Shown: positions 10,443 to 22,130 of the stretch, piece after piece
How positions within the stretch are numbered: position 1 is the stretch's first letter
How the letters are laid out: the number at the start of each line of letters is the position of its first letter
DNA from: Paragyromitra xinjiangensis
Taxonomy: Eukaryota; Ascomycota; Pezizomycetes; Pezizales; Discinaceae
Length of the DNA: 64,000 nt
Direction of reading: 5' to 3'
NCBI GenBank assembly: GCA_038503065.1
Contig: JBCAMK010000015.1
Coordinates: forward strand, 1,550,001-1,614,000
Notes under the pieces: generated by a model
The model's database searches: none
Seen by the model: the letters and a program-made list of their open reading frames with translations, nothing else
What the model was told of the DNA's origin: nothing
Position numbers and translations under genes: made by a program

Positions 10443-12213
10443 TTAGAAATTTCCAGCCTTTAGGCTGGTCAACTGGGGTGTCCCTGGGGTTGGGGCTCCC
10501 GACCACTTAGTCTCGACGAAAGTCTACAAAAATTTTAAGTTAGCCCCCACAGAATCCTTAAAGAAATATTATAGGAAATACTTGCCTTCATGATTCCGTA
10601 TTCCTTCTTGTCAAATGCATTATACAGCTCCTTCATCTCATCAATCTTGAAGCGGTGGGTGAGAATGAAAGTGGGATCGAAGGCGCCGTCTTCAATCTTC
10701 TTTAACAGGTCGTGCCAGTACATTTGGACAGGGCACTATAAAATACCGTAAGAATCCTATTCGTGTGTAACGACGAGGAGTAATCAACTGACCTGTCCAG
10801 CGCCGCGCAGCGTGATACCCTTCTCCATCAACGCACCAATAAGGAACCCGTTCGTCAGAGCAGCATAATCCTGTCGAACACGTCAATAAACAGTTATCCC
10901 GGAGCCGACGAGGAAGGTGTGAAAATAAACTTACAGCAATCAAAGAGATGGTTCCGAATTTCCGGGTAGCTCTCAAAGCTTCGTTGACGATCTCACTCGA
11001 ATCGGTTTCTAGGCCAATAGCGCGCTGAACCTTGGTTACGATACTTTTCGCGTATCTATCACATTTCGTTAGAGATGTCGGATATGGTGATGCTGAGAAA
11101 TAAGTACCTGAAACCAGCCGCTTCAATTGAACAATCAACACCGTGGGGCTCCTTCTTCAGGAGCTCTGCAACAACATCTGGAGTCTCATCAAAGTTGATG
11201 GTTTCAATTCCGAGCTTCTCCTTTGCGAGCTTAATTCTCTCAGGAACATTCTCAATAGCAATAACCCTGCGGGCGCCCGCGAGTTGAGCCCAGCGAGCGG
11301 AGAGGAGACCAATTGGGCCCAATCCCTAGAAATATGTTAATATCCTCGCTGTGCTTAGCCGGGGAGATCAACATACCCAGATTGCAACAGAAGAGCCTTC
11401 CTTAACATCTGCACACTTGACAGCATGGTAGGAAGTTGGCACAATATCGGAAAGGAACAAGGCTTTCTCATCTGGCACGTTCTCTGGGATCTTGAGGAGA
11501 TTGGTGTCACCAAAAGGTACTCGGACGAATTCTGCCTGTCCACCAGGGAAGCCACCAGCGAAATCTGGATATGGTCAGCATGTAGTCAGCATGCGGATGC
11601 AGGGTGCAGGGAATATTGGACATACGTGAGTAACCGAAGACACCGGCGAATGTGTGCCCGTACATTTTCTCCTGGACCTTGGATTTGTTGGTAGTGTCGC
11701 ACATGGATGAAAGACCCTCTTTGCACATCTTGCATTCACCACATCTGGAAGGTATCAGCGGATATTCAATCTCGCCATTGAAAGCTTAAACTCACGCAAT
11801 CTGGAAACTGGCAACGACCCGGTCGCCCTTCTTCAGCCTGGTAACCTGTGGGCCAACCTCATCGACGATACCCATAAACTCGTGGCCTAAGATGTCACCG
11901 TCTCTCAATTCGATGATTCTGCAATACCATCAGTCCACGTTTCTCATAACTGCCCATAAAAAGATACTGAAACTTACTCTTTGTGGTAAAGATGTAAATC
12001 GCTACCACAGATTGTGGTTCCTGTGACCTTGATAACAACATCCTTAGGGTCCGTTATAGTAGGAACCGGCACTTCCTCAACGCTCACGCTTTCTTTGCCA
12101 TGCCAACGGAGCGCCTTCATCGTGGAGCCATCTTCACGGTGCTTGTAGTCAGTCGATGTCGACACGGGCTTGCTGCCTATTGCCCGTTCTGCGAGATTTG
12201 CTGCGGCGTTCAT
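10443..12213 (-). CDS. zinc-dependent medium-chain alcohol/formaldehyde dehydrogenase-like protein
   Basis: Nine exons on the minus strand: 11978..12213, 11796..11918, 11626..11744, 11377..11564, 11108..11325, 10935..11055, 10793..10870, 10586..10735, 10443..10523; every junction keeps frame and gives 437 residues. The last intron (10524..10585) is GC-AG with donor AAG|GCAAGT and branch CTAAC. Catalytic zinc ligand candidates are C69 ([10 protein letters not shown]) and H91/E92 (LGHEFMG); structural zinc cysteines are C121, C124, C127 and C135. The Rossmann motif GLGPIG starts at residue 223. The long insert after the second cysteine set resembles the glutathione-independent formaldehyde dehydrogenase-like branch of the family, so it likely uses NAD(P); the substrate is unknown. 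Confidence 0.9.
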
Positions 12214-15200
12214 TGTGGTTGTAAATTTTAATAAAGGTTGTTTGAATAGGAATTGATTTTTGTGAGATGATATCACTTGTGCTGGACCAAAAATACGAAC
12301 TCCTTGAAGAGTTATATAGACCTCCTTGTCTCTGAACTATGCCGTCATTCCTACATCTGCGAGACAGAAATGCTATTCTGCTCCCCCGGAGTTAAGGAGT
12401 TTATTACTTTAACACAACCTCAACGTCATAGTGATCGTAGCAATTGACAGGGGTGAACAAAGAGGAGCAACCAGTACTAAATCCGCAAGATCGCCCAGTT
12501 CAGGGCTGATCCATAGAAGACGGTTCTTGGGGAACTATCTATTGACGGTTGCTGATTTCGGCAGAGTGGGGAATCTGAAAGACGGCTGTGGAGTGGGACT
12601 GATGTCGGGCCGAGATGCAGATCCCTGGAGACCACAACCGGACAAACACAAAGTGAGGTTGTGTCGCAGTACCTCAACATCACAACAACCAATGCTTCAT
12701 GATGGTGGCGCAAGGCGTTCTGGCTACTTTAGGCCTAGAAAGTGGATAACATTAATAAGTCTAGAGCACTCTTGTTAACTATAGCTAGCCTGCTCCGCGG
12801 GATGAATGTTCAAAGTATAAACTTGATATACGCCCGTCTCCGACCGAAGAACCCAGAATGTCAATGAGTGTATCACCAATCCATCGCGGGCCGAAATCAC
12901 AACTGCAAACTAAGAAAACCCGCCCATGAAACGGCGATCAGAACCTAATAGCTACAAAAATCCTTATCTTTAACTACTCAAGATAGCTAGCGGCGGTGCC
13001 GACTCCGCATCCAAGTTGTCATTTGCTGGAAGTTTGAGACTAACGAGACGTATAACGTGAATATAACTACATCAATGTGTGGTTTATTAGGACTTTCTTA
13101 TTCGGGATGTTATTTCTTTGTACCGCATACTATTCTTTTTTTCTCTAAGTTTATAGGGATCGGGTTAGTCTCTAAAGAATAGAGATAGACAATTTCACCC
13201 TTGACCTTTCACATGATAGACACATCCGATCAATTCTCCTTCTACTATCTTCGCGTGATGACTGCTGGAGAATGTTCTTTTTGCACTCCACCCTTGCTTT
13301 GCGGCGAAGTTCCCAAACCCAGTTTCAATACACATACACAGCATGATGGGCATGTATTTAATACTTTCCGTTGTAATATTGGGGCACGTAGGGGGGGATA
13401 GAAGACTCGATTGCTTGCTAGAGGTGGGAAGTACAGCCCCTATCTAAACAGCTTTCTCGGGTGCTTGCCTCAATCATTTCCGACTCCGAAGCCACGCCCC
13501 GTATGAAGAAGCATCTTCAACACTTTCGCGGGGTGTTTTCTTTGACGATGAGTGTCAAATCCCTTGATAACTGTTTCATTGGTAATGCTCTCCGGAAAGC
13601 TGGATATACTCTACTGGGCTCCCGAATATGAGCACAAATGTGGATAAAGCCTGAACGATACCCACTTCTAAAGTGACAGCTGGAGAGGGGTAGCTACGCA
13701 CTGTGATAATAAAACTGCAGGAGGACAACAACGGGTTCTAGCAACCAACCTCAGATAATATGCTGCAACGGATTTTCTTGCTTAGATTTGAGGTTACGAG
13801 TGATTTGGTGCGAAGCGGTCTAATCAGCAACGAATTAAAAATGTTATCGCAGAATTGGTTCGGGCTCCAAAGAAAGGACGCTACCTACTACAACCATATC
13901 TATCCACAACGGTTTACTTAGAATTCCTTCCTTTTCTTAGTAGCGAGATCACATCTCTAACCTTGTTTCACATCCGATTAGAAAACCAAGGTTCTTCGTC
14001 CAATGAGCATCAGGATATCGCTTGACCAAATGATGTATTATCTCACCGAGGCTTGGCCGACCAAATATCCAAAAAGATTAGCCTAATGAGCCCAATTGCC
14101 CTAAAATTTGATTAGCCAACTCTCTCTAGAGTTTAAAACCACTGTAACTCCGAGCAAATACCCAATGAATCCAAATTGATGCTATACCCAGAGTCAAACC
14201 ACCCAATAAAACACTTCAACCTTCTCGGAGTCCGCCACTAATAGTAATACTGCAATAATTGCCACCCTGAACAAATTTATGATACTGGCTAGTCCGTAGT
14301 TCATCATTCTCAGCGGTTGTCTCATTTTGTGCGATGGGTACTATCAGGATATGCCAGAAGTGTGATAAAGATACCCCGAGTCTCCATACGAAGGATATAG
14401 GTAATGTTCCCGAGGTATTTCCAGGTGAGCTTGATCCAATAACGATACCATATATTCGTCTCTACAACAATGGATTGTTTTGAGCTAGGTTGGTGTATCG
14501 AAAATAAAAGACCTTCCTCTATCGCGTTACCAAAATATAGTGCTCTAGTAGTTCTTGGTGCATCCGTTCATTGCAAACTTAAACGATATCCTAGGATGCC
14601 AGAACATGCCCCCAGACCAGCATTTACCCGCCTATTGCCTATAGCCATGTTGTAACGACGTTCATATCTTGCGAATGCATCTATTCAAGCGCCACCTATA
14701 CTCAACAGAATCCACACCATCGCCAGCTACCCAAAACCCCAACCAACAGGTGTAATATACCTTCGCCCATAGCCCAGCTGCAAAGGTAACAAAAATGGCA
14801 TGAATCTCCAACTCATCATTATTTTCCCACAAATAGCTGGTTGTTCCTACTGACAGAAACGCCATCTATCGTCATACCCAATGAATCCTTCACAAGAAGC
14901 CACACGTTCCGACCGCAACATGTCACGGCAAGAGTTTACCGCAACGTACATGCCATCCATTCACATCCATCCTCATACCAGCAGGCCCAGCTCTAACGAT
15001 TTATTCAATTCTTAGTATACTCTGAGCACGGTTTCCGTAAGTATTTTCTTTATACCACTGGAGGCTTGGGCGTGCTTCATGAGCATTTTGAATTCTGTGG
15101 TAGATGTCAATGATGAACCTCCCTCGAGGTCGATATGAGCCAACTCTGTCCTTTCAGTACGTAGACAGTGTTGTGTCCCTTGACTGATGCCTATGTTCGG

Positions 15201-15659
15201 AGGATTCGAGTGGTAGCGGTTTACTAAAGCACCTGGCTGAAAGATCGATCTTGATGGATGATAGTGGTCTTGAGTGATGATGGTTAGGAGATGGTGGGCA
15301 GTGAAGTGGGGATGGTTAGAGGATGGTGGGGCAGTGAAGCGACATTAGTTATCGCTAGTTCTTTGACAGTTAAACGTGCCTAGCTTCTTCTAGTAATTCC
15401 GTTCACATAGAATGGAACTCCTCAAAGAACCCTGCCACACCACCCCCATCACCCATCCTATAAACCAACCTTTGTAGCATGTCGAGTGATAGCTCATGAT
15501 CCACAACACATTTCCATTCACCCATCTATCTCACAGCACCCGCTTACAAACAACCCCATTTCTCTCATAAGAAGCAAAAGAAAGGAACCCAAAGTAAAAA
15601 ACGTGAATCCCACAGAAAAACCAACTTTTAATTCCCCATCATCTAACTAGATACCCAAC
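12214..15659. other. long intergenic region, no gene seen
   Basis: About 3.4 kb without a supportable gene. Short ORFs (for example 12431-12778, 13201-13401, 14662-14865) have no domain, no homologous look and no splice continuation. It includes an imperfect tandem repeat near 15.3 kb, listed separately, and ends in the 3' UTR of SSZ1. Confidence 0.45.
15278..15343. repeat. imperfect two-copy tandem repeat
   Basis: Two adjacent units of about 33 nt, each reading GATGGTTAG, then a purine-rich GATGGTGG core, then GCAGTGAAG. The copies differ by a few substitutions and one or two indels. Confidence 0.6.
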
Positions 15660-17618
15660 CTACTCCTTCTTCTCCGCTCCCTCCACACTCCCCCTAACCC
15701 CCTGTTGCCCACCCACAACCCTCGCCGCAACCGCCAAGCCCAGATCCTCAGTAACATTAACTGTAACCTCGACCTTTGCGCCCTTCTTCACATCCTTAAT
15801 CGCCGCTTCAGCAATTACCCTATCAACCTTCAAAACCCTATTCTTGATATCCTCTTCCTCTTCCTCCTCCTCTTCGCTATCATCTTCGTCGTCTGCCTCG
15901 TCTTTTATGCCATTCGGCTTCTTCTCCGACTTGGTCACTACGATTTCACGTACGCCTTCACAGATCCTAACGACCACGTCCCCACCGTGCGGAGCAATAA
16001 ACTGAGCAGTTCTTCTCGCGGGAACCGCAGTCTGCGCTTCAAGCAGCGTTTGGAATCCCCCCTCGGCGCCATCAATACAGACTCCGATGGACTTGGCGAG
16101 ATGCGGAGCAACGGTGACAGCAGGATGGGTAGACTGTTCGATGTCCTCCTGGTCGAATTCAGCAATCAGTGAAGCCTGGATTGCTGCGCCGCGGGCAGAG
16201 AGCTCAGATGGGTTGAGGGCAACAGTGGAGGTTGCCGGAGCGTTAATAGGGGTTGATGGAGGGAAGAGCTGGGCGAGACGGGTAGCGATCTTAGGTGTGT
16301 GGGAGGTACCGCCGGAGAGGATGACCTAAGTCGTTAGTATCGAAAGTAGAAGGGGTGGGGTGGGGCAAACCTCGTCAATGTCTAATAGGTCGAGATCTGC
16401 CTTGGTGACAACTGTCTCGGCGAGTTTAACGATTTGGTCGAATACTTTTTTGGAGAGAAGCTCGTATCGCATTCTGTTGACGGTAGAGTGGAAGTCGTAG
16501 CCGTCGGCTAGGGACTCGATTGAGATGGTGGCAGAGGTACCGAGAGATAATGTTCTTTTGGTTCCCTCGGCTTCGAGTTTCAGCTTTGCTAGCGAGCGGG
16601 GGGTCTCCCGCGGGTCGACTTTATGTTTCTTTATGAACTCCTTCGAGAAGTGGTCTACGAGCACCTGGTCTAGCTGCAGTCCACCAAGCTCGAAATCGTG
16701 AGCTGTTGCAAGAATAGTGTACATGCCCCCTCTCGACGAGACCACGGCGGCATCGCAGCGGGTGCCACCAAGGTCGACAACGAGGATGGTCTTATCAGTA
16801 GGAGCGACGTTATTCCGCGCATCATACGCAAGACACGCCGCAACTGGCTCGTGGATGATCTGGAGAACCTCTAGTTCAGCAGCCTTGGCGGCGGTGATTA
16901 GGGCTTCTCGTTGAGCGTCGGTGAAGTCGGTGGGGACGGTGATGACGCAGCCGGTGACTTTGGAGCCGAGGAAATTGGAGGCGGAGTCTTTCAGACGGAG
17001 GAGATGGCGAGTGGTAATTTCGGAGATGGAGACGGGGGTGGCGGTCTCATCGTCGGTTTGTTGGAGGTTGAAGGAGGGGGTGCCGTCGATGTCGACGGGG
17101 TGGGCAGAGTTGTGGGAATTGGTAGGGTCGATGTCGGCGAAGCTGGGAGCGGTGTTAGTATATGGCTCAATGATAGGATTAGCGATGTAGAAAAGTGTAT
17201 AATACCTCTTTCCGAGGAAATCACGGAAATAGCAGACGGTGTTGTTTGCGTTCCTGACCAAATGTGACTTTGCCTGTGCACCGTGATACTCTTCTGATCC
17301 GACATATGACAACACCGAAGGAATTTGTCTGTCTATAACGCATTCAAGTCAGTACCCAACACCCCCATCATTCACCTCTAGATATCACATACCTCCTTCT
17401 TCATTCGCAATAACCTCAGCTTTTCCGTCCTACATCCAGATAAATCAGTACCCCACCGATAAATCCCAAGTTCACCAAAGTGAACTCGAGCGGAAAAAAA
17501 AGGCTGAACAAACCGGACTAGTATACGCTATCGAACTGTTTGTATTCCCGAACGCAATACCAATAACGGTCTTGGAGTCAACCTCAGGACTCGCCGGAGG
17601 AGAAGGAGCAGCGGACAT
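15660..17618 (-). CDS. SSZ1: ribosome-associated complex Hsp70-like subunit Ssz1
   Basis: Four exons on the minus strand: 17514..17618, 17393..17429, 16371..17332, 15660..16325, giving 589 residues. The last intron is only 45 nt and carries a perfect TACTAAC branch site. The N-terminus (VIGIAFGNTNSSIAYTSPDGKAEVIANEEG) and the segment DRQIPSVLSYVGSEEYHG are diagnostic of Ssz1 rather than ordinary Hsp70. The ATPase-fold phosphate loop DLGGTR is at residues 234-239, and VILSGGTSHTPKI begins exon 4. The C-terminal substrate-binding region is short and contains a long acidic run. Ssz1 pairs with the J-protein zuotin on ribosomes to assist Ssb in folding nascent chains; fungal Ssz1 generally binds ATP without needing to hydrolyse it. 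Confidence 0.95.
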
Positions 17619-17762
17619 GACGAGGGTCTAAGTTATCTATGCTCTATAAAACACAAAAATTGATATGATATCTGGAAAAGAAAAATTAAGGATGGGGTAG
17701 AGAGAATGGGGTGTTGTTGTAGATGTGATGGGTGGTAGTGGGGGATGTCAGCAATCGTGGTG

Positions 17763-17776
17763 GGGGAACGTTCCCC
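17763..17776. promoter_or_regulatory. candidate heat-shock element upstream of SSZ1
   Basis: A perfect 14-bp palindrome GGGGAACGTTCCCC contains GAACGTTC, two inverted nGAAn units as bound by Hsf1. It lies about 150 bp upstream of the SSZ1 start codon. A full element normally has three or more units, so function is a guess based on palindrome and position. Confidence 0.4.
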
Positions 17777-18218
17777 TCAGAGGTTGACAACTTTTTTTTC
17801 GTTTCTTTTTCGGGTGCCAAGACGAATGGAGCAACAGTGAAACGAAACTGAAGAGCCGCAGAAACAAGACTGGACTATATTAGAAAGTGTCATGAAGCTC
17901 CTCTACTCAACCTCTTCTGCTTCCTCTTCACCTCTCTCTCTCTACACCTCATTCATTTTCTTACATTTCCTATCCAAATATTTTTTCCCGAGTTTCCTGC
18001 ATCAAGTTCGCTTCGCTTATTATACAGCCGACTCGCCCATGACGATATGGAAATGTCCTAAGTGCATACCTTTATAAAGCAGATATCGTTATAACATAAA
18101 CGAGTGATTTTCCATAATTCCGAAACGACTTAACCGGGAGATTATTTTTGAATAGAATGCTCGGTTCTACCTGACCGGGCTGTTATTGAGTTGAAAACCC
18201 TCTAACCCTGAATTTCGT

Positions 18219-18240
18219 ATAAGATAGATAGATAGATAGA
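18219..18240. repeat. GATA microsatellite
   Basis: A short run of about five GATA units. The 14-mer GAATTTCGTATAAG occurs just upstream and again about 70 bp further on, so the microsatellite lies in a small direct repeat. Confidence 0.7.
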
Positions 18241-18621
18241 TAAATCATACACGCATCCAACCCTTGGGTTATGGCGGTGAATTTCGTATAAGCATACTCA
18301 TACGAAAAAAACCTAAAGCTAAGGATATCATACTAAGAAGTTATCGCTATTTTTACATATAAAAAGGTTATAGACCGGACCTCATATCCCTATAAGCTAG
18401 ATATCTTTATATCCCGAACCCTTATAAGGCGAGTTGACTGTATCTCTAGAAACACCCCCCCCCCCCAATTCGCTCCCCTAATTAATTCACCTCCAAGTGT
18501 CTCGTACGTCCACTCTCTAAATTCCCAAGTGCTCTACTTCTACTAACCCTAGCAGCAAATGCTCCCTTGAGGACCTTTCTAAACCCTGCTGCGACGCTGA
18601 TCGTTGGGGTAGGTCCAATGC

Positions 18622-18861
18622 ACACCCAAGTTAAGACTACGACTGGAGTTACAGAGATGGGGAGGGCACTTGTGAAGCTGGAGGGCCAGATAGAGCAGAT
18701 TGGCGACGAGATGAAAAAATAATTTGAAAAAGTTCATAGGGACGCCGAGGACGTTTGCAGTCGCGTCGGAGGAAGCCCGACAAAGGTTGGAGGTCCTACT
18801 ATAAGGGGGGACGGAGCTACCATGAAGGGGTTTGAAAACTCTCTCGGGTGCGATTGTTTGT
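18622..18861 (+). pseudogene. possible gene relic with an in-frame stop
   Basis: A frame of about 80 codons starts at ATG 18622 and is interrupted by one TAA at 18718-18720. It reads as a charged, helical, coiled-coil-like stretch before the stop (LVKLEGQIEQIGDEMKK) and again after it (FEKVHRDAEDVCSRV). Continuation of the same amino-acid style across the stop suggests a decayed coding sequence, perhaps from a mobile element. No family was recognised, and chance cannot be excluded. Confidence 0.25.
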
Positions 18862-21000
18862 AGGATCCGTTAACTAAAGATGGCTTTAGTTTGGTCTTTC
18901 TCTAAAGCTTGATGTTAAATGATGTATAAGTACTCAACTACTGCTGATTCACCTGGTTCCTTGCTTTGTGACATCTAGAGTCTAAGAATATTGGCATCGT
19001 GACTGTAACGGAATGGACTGATGATATTATGCTTAGCGCTCCCTACTCTTGTCTATCGGGTTTCTCTTGTCTCTTCTTTCCCTCGTAAACAAGTTCCCGC
19101 TAGGCCAACACCCGAGCCTTGGGGGCCTATTTCCTTACAGTGACTACATGTATGATCATGAAGCGAGCATTCAAGTGGTGAAACGAAACAACATTTCAAG
19201 CAACGTAAAAGATTGGATTTTATCATCGGAAACCATTTTATCTAAGCACAGGTAACCCATCGATACTTTTGCCTCTACACTCACACCTATTGACAGCTCA
19301 ATAAAAACACCCCGCGATCAATTCAATAACGGCGAACTAGTCTCGTGCCCAGCCCCATACACGCAGCTTGCTCTACGGTGCGCAGCAGCCATAGGTAGTA
19401 GGGGATGGGAACGAGCCTAGTAATGGCTCTCTTAGGAAACTGTCTATGATTCATTAGTACTCCAAGATCAATTTAATACAAACCACCCCAGCAACTCCCC
19501 CCCCCCAATTACAAACACCCTCTAACCCCCGAGCACCGCAGCTTAAAAAAAGCATACCTTCCATCACTTTACCCCCGGATAATTATACAAACCCATCCCC
19601 CAAAACTCTAATTGAGCCTCAATCGATGTTTCAAATTAACTAACCACAGCTCCGAAGAATAGCCCGTGAAGATCCCTCAAAACCGATAGATACAGCCTAT
19701 TGACGAAAACCCTCATCCTGGAGTCGATTTTGTGGCTAGAAGAGGGATAGCGTCTGGGAGGGCTGGGGCGTCTCGAGACTGAATTCCTATGGGGAGAGGC
19801 CGGACAGGAGCCCCGGAACGCTGTTTGCTGGGTCTGTGGTTGGATACAATCATGGGGCTTTTGGAAGGTCTCATACAAAGGTCTTGGTGTCTCGTCTATG
19901 GAGGTGGGAGTATCATTGGCGGTGCCAGGTCACTTTCTAGCGGTTCTTCCTAAAGAAATCTAGGGTGATAGACCTAGAGATAGGATGAAGTTACTGGTGG
20001 GAAAAATGATCTCTGGTTATCACCATAGTTCCATACTGCTTTGTGTTATGCTACTAGTGCTCCAATGCCTGAAACCTTGTGAGCAAGCTAGACCATCGAA
20101 GCTCATATAATAGGCGAATAAAAAACATAGAATTGAATAACTAATACGAACCACAAACGCAACTCTTGGCAATGAACGAAACCCCAACCAGCAGCCGAAC
20201 ACAGCACCCGTACCGCAAAACCGGGTTTCCCTAAGCGCTACACTGCGCCCATCAATGACAATCTAGAAACCCCAAATAGCCTGAGGAGACGAACTACCGC
20301 CTGCGGCTCAAGAAACGAACATTCGAAATATTCCTCACTACACGAATCGGGTGTTTTTCCCCGTTTACGCATTGATCACTCAATGTCATGAACCTTCCGT
20401 ATGTATGAATAATAATCATATATTTCTATAAGATTTCACACACGCCAGCAGGGGCGTGGCAGCGGTGAATAGCGCTTAGACGTTCACCTTCTTCTCATGC
20501 GAGGTTAACTTCGGATGGGGTTCCGCAGCGTCATTGACAGGTTATCAGCTAGTTTATTTATAACCAATTGCTCCTAGCTAGAGATATATCTCTGGCTTCC
20601 GAGTGGTTAGATGTATAGGTATGTACCCAGCTGCGGTGGTGTTCCCCAGACCATCGGACGGGGCATCGCGATGTGCGTGGGTCCAGTGAAAGCACTCCCG
20701 ACCTCGCAGAGAGGCTCTGGGTGTCGTGCATTGGTGTGGGATATTTGCCTGTTTTGGGGAGGGAGGGTTTGGTATGGATTTCACATGGTTGGGATTGAAG
20801 GGATAGAGTAAAGTGCCGCGTGTCTGGTTATTTCTCTGTGTGTGACGTCTGGAGGTTCATCCTGCCTACTTGGTGGAATAGGTGAAATGGTGGTTCAATT
20901 GTTGCGCCTCAGGTTTGAACGAAGGGATACAGATTTACAGGGGCAGAGACGGGGAAGGCTGAGAGGAAGTTGAGGAGAACGTTGACCAACCCCTTTTCTG

Positions 21001-22130
21001 ACAAGCATGTAGAGTGTGTGTACCTGTATGTACATGTATGTATGCATCTTTTATGTATGTATCTGTACCCTGTGTGGTGAGGCCCCAACTGAAACGACAA
21101 AGACACAAAGGACGGGGAAGGGAAGGAGGCACGAGGGAATCAATCCCAACCCACCAACAACTCATCCCAAGGGAGAGAAAGAAAGAAAAAACCCCCAAAG
21201 ATCCTCAGATCCAAAGAAGAAAGGTGATCTTCCAGAACAAGAGACGAAAGGACTGAATTTATTCGCTGGTATTATTATCACCATCTCCAGGGGCAACTCA
21301 AGACAGCAACCGGGGTTGTGCTCTGTGCGCTGTGCGACGACAGCTTTGAATTCTTCTCTTCTTCCTTTCTGGGGGCTGCAGTCTCTCTCTATCGCCATCA
21401 CTGACTGCTTCTGTCTCATCCATCAAGTCTAGAGGAGCAGAGAGGAATTCTCGTTTCTCCGTTTCTTCAATTCTTTCCTTTTCACGATACAGACGACTTA
21501 AAGATAACCTTAATACTGTGATTGTGATTGCCATTGTGGTTCCATTCCATCCTCCAATCGTTTCTTTTCCCTGTCCCGACGATACATACATACTCCACGG
21601 ACGGTCCGTGAGTTCGCGAATATCTCGGATATCTCCAGCGTTAAAAAAGAAATCTATTATTTCTACTCTTACCGCAGAGGTGTTTGTCCCTTTTTATTTT
21701 TATTTTTATTTTTTCCACTCCCTCCCTGGATTATTCGGCTCTGGCTGCTGCTCCTGCATCTCTGGGCCCTTCTCCCTCCACCGTTCCTCCCCCAAGAGAT
21801 CTATCCGTCCACAAGCGAAACCATAGAATCTCCCCCCCCTCCCGGATCCGAATTATTCACGGGTCGTCAGGAGTAAGAGAGGGAGGAGGGAAAACTAGAA
21901 TAGCCTCAGATCGCTCCAGATCACACCAGGCCAGGACAGGACCGTCTTCTGAATCGTCCCCCAACCACTCACACACGCGCTCTCCCTCCTGGATTCCCAA
22001 TCCAACCCTCCCCTCGACCTGCTCGACCTCCTCCACACCTACCTGCTCTTCGCTCTGCTGCTCTCTCCCGCAACTAACGCTGGATAGAGCTGGGGCGCAG
22101 GAACACGAACCACGTCCCTCCCACCAGACT
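21001..22130 (+). promoter_or_regulatory. promoter and long CT-rich leader of the kelch gene
   Basis: An ATGT-rich tract near 21010-21065 is followed by pyrimidine-rich sequence with TCTC and TTTTTATTTTTA runs, as in long 5' leaders of fungal polarity genes. From 21684 a frame is open and in phase with the kelch protein start at 22131, adding 149 low-complexity codons. The MAFLFGKK start at 22131 is preferred because it resembles Tea1-type N-termini and the upstream codons look like leader sequence. Confidence 0.5.

Larger units (their letters stand above)
17777..21000. other. long intergenic region with low-complexity tracts and one possible gene relic
   Basis: No supportable gene. Visible features are a GATA microsatellite near 18.22 kb, two copies of GAATTTCGTATAAG flanking it, C-runs near 18.46 and 19.5 kb, and the coiled-coil-like broken frame listed separately. 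Other short ORFs look random. Confidence 0.45.
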
